Positions 59,013 through 64,000 of a stretch of DNA of 64,000 nucleotides are shown one piece after another. Each line of letters starts with the position of its first letter. The first letter of the stretch is position 1. The translations under genes were made by a program, and so were the position numbers. The notes beneath the pieces were generated by a model that was given only the letters and a program-made list of their open reading frames with translations, ran no database searches and had not been told where the DNA came from. The DNA comes from Hyperoodon ampullatus (Eukaryota; Chordata; Mammalia; Artiodactyla; Ziphiidae): positions 108,725,454-108,789,453 of the forward strand of contig OX457064.1 in assembly GCA_949752795.1 (NCBI GenBank), read 5' to 3'.

Positions 59013-61115
59013 TATTTTCTACTCCTTGTTAAAATTCTCACTGTGTTTATCTAGTCTTTTCCCTAATTCACTTAACATTCTTCTTACTAATGCTTTGAAT
59101 GCTTTATCTAGTAAATTGTTTATTTCTGTTTCATTTGTTGTTTCTTCAGAGTTTTTTTCTTGCTCTTTCAGTTGAGGCAAATTCCTCTCTCTTCTCATTT
59201 TGCTTATCTTTCTCTCTCTATGAAATTAGGTGAAACAGTTTCCTTTGGCAGTCTTGAAGGGTGTCCTTATGTGGGAGCATCCCTATAGAGTCTGCGTGTG
59301 CCCAGTGGCTTTGGTGGGAGAGCTGGATTTGATGTGAACACGTCATGTCTTTCCTCAGGGTGTGCTGGCAGCTGTCCCCTTGGTAGGAGGTGGGGCTGGA
59401 GAAGGAGGGGCTAGGGCTGGGGCCAGCTGTGAGGCAGGGTTCTCCCTCTGCTCAGGGGCATCACCATGCTATCAGGGCTAGGGTCAGCTTCCAGGTTGCT
59501 GGCATAGGAGCCCTGAGGTTCAGGTCTGAGCTGGCTCAGTTTCCTTTAAATGTATGCTCTTCCCCCTCCCAGCACTGGCACCAGAGGGGGGCCCAGGACG
59601 GAGCAGTCCTGGAGCAAGAGGGGCTGGTGTGGGTTTTCAGCGAGGGTCTGGACATGGACTGTGGCAGTCTGCCCACTGATCTGGTCTGCTTCTGGTCACT
59701 GCCTGTGCAAACACCAGCAATGGCTGTGCCCCTCCTGCCCAGATGCTGCATAGGGTTTGAGCTTCCTCCACGTCTTTCGGCCAAGCTTCTTCCTTGGTCA
59801 GGGCAGCCCTTGCTGTGTGGAGCTGCCATGTGAGGCAAGTCGTGCCAGAGTGTTTGCTGGGCTCGGGCTGGGGCACGCGCCTGGGCAGTCAGCTAGCCAC
59901 TATTTCAAACCACCCTCGCTGCCCACACCCCAGCCCCGGCTTCAGGAGCCAGCATGCATCTGTTCCCCCTCACAAGCTCCTCACAAGAGTCCAGGCTTCC
60001 CACAGCCCTCCCGTTAGTCCCACTGGTCTTCCAACCAGCCAAAGGGGCTTTCTTTCCTTAGTCGGACCCCAGGACTGAGGTGCTCAATATGTGGCTCGAT
60101 CTGCTCATGCCCCAGGGAGGGTCTCTGCCTGAGTAATTGCCCTTCCCTCTGAGCCTCTCTAGGGGCATAGGTCCTGGCCTGATCGCTTCTCTTCCCTTCC
60201 TACCTGATTCCATGAGGATCTTTCTCACAGCCTGGGTTGTACGGTTTCCAGTTAGTTTTCCCTGAGAATTGCTCCACACATAGATGCACTTTTGACCTGT
60301 TTGTCGGGGGAGGCGAGTTCCATGTCCTCCTACTCTGCCATCTTGATTTGAGTCCACAATGGAAGCTTTTTCCCTTGCATGGTTTCTGAAGACGTGTCAG
60401 GTGTAATTCTTGTCTTTGCTGCTCTATATGTAAGAGAGTTTTTGCCTGTGGCTTCTTTCAAGACTTTTTCTTTGTCTTTGATTTTCTGCAATTGAATATG
60501 ATATGCCTCTGTGTAGACTTTTTTGGTACACACTCTGCTTGGTGTTCTTGATCTTCCTGGATCTTTGGTGTCCATCATTAGTTTTGAAAAATTCTCAGTC
60601 CTAACTGCTTCAAATATTTCCTGTTCATTTCTCTCTTTCCTTTTCTTCTTCTGCTCTTCCCATCATGTGCATGTTATACCTTCTGTAATTGCCCCACAGT
60701 TCCTGGAGCTTCTCTTCCATCTCTTTCATTCTTTTTTTTTCATTGCATTTCAGTTTGGGACATTTTTATAGACATTTCTTCAAGCTCACTGATTCCTTCT
60801 CAGCCATGTCCGGACTACTGATGAGCCCATCAAAAACATTCATTTCTGTTAATGGTGTTTAATTCTCCAGGCTTTCCTTTTGATTCTTTCACAGAATTTC
60901 CATGCTCTGCTTGTATTACTTGTGTGTTCTTGTGTGTTGTCCTCTTCTCTCTTAGAGTCCTTAGCATATTAATCACAGTTGTCTTAATTTCCATGTTTGA
61001 TAATTCCAGTGACACTTACTTTGCCTCTTCAAACTTTGAGTTTTGTCTTGTAGTTTGTCCTGTAATTTTTTGGTTAAAAGTTGGACATGATGTACTTGGT
61101 TAAAAAACTAAGGTA

Positions 61116-61335
61116 GGGCTTCCCTGGTGGCGCAGTGGTTGAGAGTCCGCCTGCCGATGCAGGGGACACGGGTTCGTGCCCCGGTCCGGGAAGATCCCAC
61201 ATGCCGTGGAGCGGCTGGGACCGTGAGCCATGGCCGCTGAGCCTGCGCGTCCGGAGCCTGTGCTCCGCAACGGGAGAGGCCACAACAGTGAGAGGCCCAA
61301 GTACCGCAAAAAACAAAACAAAACAAAACAAAAAC
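61116..61335 (+). mobile_element. CHR-2 SINE
   Basis: A forward, near-consensus copy with (CAAAA)n tail. Diverged target duplications are AAACTAAGGTA and AAACCTAAGATA. It is inserted in the old L1 5' part. Confidence 0.93.
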
Positions 61336-62250
61336 CCCCAAACCTAAGATAAACTGGTCTTTGGTATTAGTTTTTAGGATCATGTGGCTAGGAGTTGGGC
61401 TACGTTTACTGTTTGCTGTAGCTGTAGGTATTGGAGGCTAAAATTTCCTCTTGTGCCCTTGGTTTTCTCCTCCTCTGTTGTCTCTGGCTTTCCTTAGAGA
61501 TTTCTTTTTTTAAAAAGGTCTGAGGTGTGCAGGTCTTTCAGTGTATTTCCCCGCTGTTGTACAGGGGTCCTACTGATGAGGCAGAGGTGAGGTGTGGGGA
61601 GGGGGCTTACAGGCCTGTGAGAGGCCTCAGTCTTTACGGAAGCCCACGTCCCTGGACTGAACTTCACAAGTGTTTCTGTTTTCTTCTTCCCCTTAAGCAG
61701 GATGGGGTGGCCAGAGGGCGCTGGAGTTGAGTATTTCCCTGCCTGCAGGTAGGTCAGGCTCTGGTTGACCAGCTCCCCCAGAGGCAGGCCTTGGTAGGAA
61801 CAGGGTGCTCTGGAGCACTGACAAATGATTCCTTCTTTCCACCCACTGCTGGAAGCACGAAGGGATTTTCACCGTGAGCACCTGGTCCACTCCTGAAGGT
61901 AAAAGTCACAAAAGTGTGAGGCCCCCCTGGTGCCGGGCCCCCCCTGGAGTTTTTAACTCTCAACTTTGTCCACAGTGAACCTTCATCAATTAATAAATTA
62001 CAGATTAGGTTTTCCCACCCCAGCCCTGGTTCCCACGAAGGTGTCTGCACCTGAGCTTTTGTCTGGTTAGCTGTGGTTCTCTGTACCAGCAGGTCTGTCT
62101 CTCATTTGGGGGGCCATGGGTTTGCCCTCTGACCTCAGTTTTCTGATGTGTCAGATGAGTTTTTGATGTCCAGGTTGTTCAGCTTTTTCTTGCTATGAAG
62201 GCAGGAGCAATGGCTTCCAAGCTCCCCACACCCCGAATTAGAAACTGGAA

Positions 62251-64000
62251 GCCAGAGCTGGGTGGAATAGAGCATGATATCTTCATAAATGTACTGGATT
62301 ACCTTTCACTGTACTTTCCAGAGTATAAATCAGATGGACTCCAACATTTACTCAACATTTGGTTAAGTTCAGAGAAAACGGATCAACTGATTAACCAATC
62401 AGCAGATTAAGTGACAAAGCAATGAGATGTTCTGTACTTTTTTAAGACCAGGAAAGCCTTGGTAGTTGTAGCTTTAGCGTTTTACATGGCAGGCTGACTT
62501 TCCAGAGCTGATGAATTAAAGAAAAAAGCTGAAGATTAAGAGCCTGGAGAGTGTAGGGACCTCGACTGAATGGTGCCTTTTGCATCCGTTCCACTGACTC
62601 CGTTTGGTGGAATCCTCAGGACTAGCGCAGACCGTGCATCGTTCCCAGCGGGAGGCAAGGGGGAGCGCAGAGCAAAGCTTCCAACGCACCTTCTAAGTCC
62701 ATTTGGCTTCCCGACGCACGCTCTGCAATCTGGACGTGTTCTTGTCACCTCTTGCTCTAAATTACCCCGAACGGTGCCTTGACTGCCCCCGCAGCTGCCT
62801 GCTTGCGCCCGAGCTGCCCAGGCTGGGCAGCCGTCAGAGGGGCCCCGGGGGCTCCGAGGGCCTCTCCTGCCTGTCGGTCACTGCCACACGAGGCAGCTGC
62901 TTCCACGTTAAGCTGCCATCTCCTCAGCTCTTCTTTCACAAGCCTCTCCGTGGCGGTTAGCGTCTCGGGTGCCTGAGTCACACATATTTCTGTAAAGGGA
63001 CCGGCGAGGGTTCAGTGCCGCTTCTACCCAGGACGTTGGGTCGGGGTCAGGGGCCGCCTTTCGGAAGCTGACGTCCCGACAGGCAGAACTTGCCCTGCGC
63101 GCCTGCCCTCCTCCCCGCACCCTCTTCCTCAGCCCCAGCTCTAGGGTCCACCTGGGAGGCAGTTTCGCTTTCGCTGGCCGCCAGGATGACGGACCGTGAG
63201 GGAGGGGGGCGCAGGCCTCAGACCACTGGCTGTCTCGGGTGGAGCCGCCCCCCCCAAGGCTGTGTGCAGCAAGGGCGGGGCTTGTGAGCCTCAGCGCAGT
63301 GAGGCCGGGGCACAGCACCCTGAGATGCAGCAAACAGTTCCCCACCGTAAAGACCTACCCTCTAAAACCGTCAACAGAGCCACTGCAGAGGCACAGCCTT
63401 CGACGGAAACTCATCATCGGCTTAGAAAGCTAAGATCTAGTGACGTGGGGGCCTTACCCGAGGCCCCCGTGAGAGTCAGGGTGCTGACGGTGTGACCCGG
63501 GGGAGGCACCGCGCAGGGCACGCAGGTGGTTGGGGCCGTGACAGGAGAGCGCGTGAGCCCGGAGTCCCTGCAGAGCTCGAAGGACAGCCCTGATGATGAG
63601 CTCCTTGCAGGGACGGGGCGGAGGGCGGTGGGGGGAGGTCTGCAGACACAGGCGCTGCTGACACCCGCCAGACTCACTTTCAAAATGCACAGTGACCACG
63701 CACGACACCTCCCCGCCCTGCACCCTTCTTCGCTGCCCACCTACACGCCTTTCAGCACCACAAGCTGAGCCAGCGTCTGCCCCTCCCGCTGCCCCAGCAC
63801 CAGTTACCAGTGCCCCTTGCATTCTCAGACCTGTCCTGGTTTGCACTTATTCCACAGTCACTGTACCTTTAAAGCCACAGGTGATCTGGCCCCTCCCTAC
63901 CCTCACCGGCTTCTCCAGCGCTGGCCTAACGCTGCTGCTACGTGCAAGCCTTGCTGCTCCTTCTGACTGGGCCATCTGAGGTCCCACCGAGCCCCAGGTG
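62251..64000. other. GC-rich flank without recognised gene
   Basis: No exon, RNA gene or repeat was recognised with confidence. The last 300 bases (about 63700-63980) contain GTGATCTGGCCCCTCCCTAC and related wording that resembles an old L2-like repeat. Open frames here show no familiar motif. Confidence 0.55.

Larger units (their letters stand above)
56109..60373 (-). mobile_element. Younger L1 LINE with 5' UTR, broken ORF1 and internally deleted ORF2
   Basis: The minus strand begins near 60350 with TCAAGATGGCAGAGTAGGAG, an L1 5' UTR hallmark. It then has ORF1 (MAKVKERILKAAREKQ near 58540), the first ORF2 codons (about 57545), and after a large deletion the ORF2 C-terminus ([20 protein letters not shown] near 56880) and 3' UTR. 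The T-run at 56107-56113 is the poly-A. Target duplications are CTTGCATAGTTTCT (56095-56108) and CTTGCATGGTTTCT (60374-60387). It is inactive. Confidence 0.85.
50125..62250 (-). mobile_element. Old near-full-length L1 LINE, interrupted
   Basis: The minus strand carries 5' UTR-like sequence (62250 to about 61000), an ORF1 remnant (for example QKIKDKEKVLKEATGKNSLT near 60480), ORF2 endonuclease (NNTIHQLDLIDIYRICHSTT near 54280), reverse transcriptase (MTKLDKDIASKENYRLISLM at 52740-52799) and a 3' UTR reaching about 50125. It is full of stops. Insertions inside it are a younger L1 (56109-60373), four SINEs directly in it (53021, 53931, 54650, 61116), a short L1 tail (50544) and an unexplained piece near 55320-55625. 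Exact ends are approximate. Confidence 0.75.

Noticed and set aside
1..64000. CRISPR arrays, operons, phage or plasmid features
   Set aside because: Repeats here are dispersed retrotransposons and microsatellites. The gene is split by spliceosomal introns, so the DNA is from a mammalian nucleus.

Overview
The window is mammalian nuclear DNA, almost certainly from a cetacean (whale, dolphin or porpoise). The best evidence is a dense set of tRNA-Glu-derived SINEs with the CHR-2 consensus, which begins GGGCTTCCCTGGTGGCGCAG and ends near CGCGTACCGC before a poly-A. CHR-2 is known from cetaceans and hippopotamuses. The rest of the repeat landscape fits: longer CHR-1-like SINEs, L1 LINEs, MIRs, a mariner-type MITE and a solo LTR. 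There are no operons, no bacterial features and no CRISPR array. The species cannot be named from sequence alone.

One protein-coding gene is recognisable: VIPR2 (VPAC2, the class B G-protein-coupled receptor for VIP and PACAP), on the minus strand. Its first five coding exons are at 45393-45455 (signal peptide), 42918-43017, 24441-24548 and 20877-20974 (extracellular hormone-binding domain), and 2238-2335 (first membrane helix). Every boundary has a canonical GT or AG and all phases join without a break. The joined reading frame covers residues 1 to about 156. The remaining exons (TM2 to TM7 and the C-terminal tail) lie beyond base 1. Introns 2 and 4 are each about 18.4 kb, introns 1 and 3 are 2.4 and 3.5 kb, and intron 5 is cut by the window edge. 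Exon 1 sits in a strong CpG island (about 44880-45900) that must contain the promoter.

To the right of the gene (45900-64000) lies its 5' flank, where I see no second gene. About 1.6 kb upstream of the start codon is a homopurine tract of roughly 215 bases. From about 50.1 to 62.2 kb there is a nest of transposons: an old, nearly full-length minus-strand L1 was split by a younger minus-strand L1 with 14-base target duplications. The younger L1 lost most of ORF2 and carries a solo LTR, a SINE and a 75-base mariner MITE. Three further SINEs and a short plus-strand L1 tail sit in other parts of the old element. Base 62.3 to 64 kb is GC-rich with no recognised gene.

I found no previously undescribed biological system. 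The observations most worth checking are an overlapping upstream ORF that would run through VIPR2 exons 1-3, a tandem (NAGNAG) acceptor at exon 2, the upstream homopurine tract, the dated nest of insertions, and an AT-rich, homeodomain-motif-rich island in intron 4.
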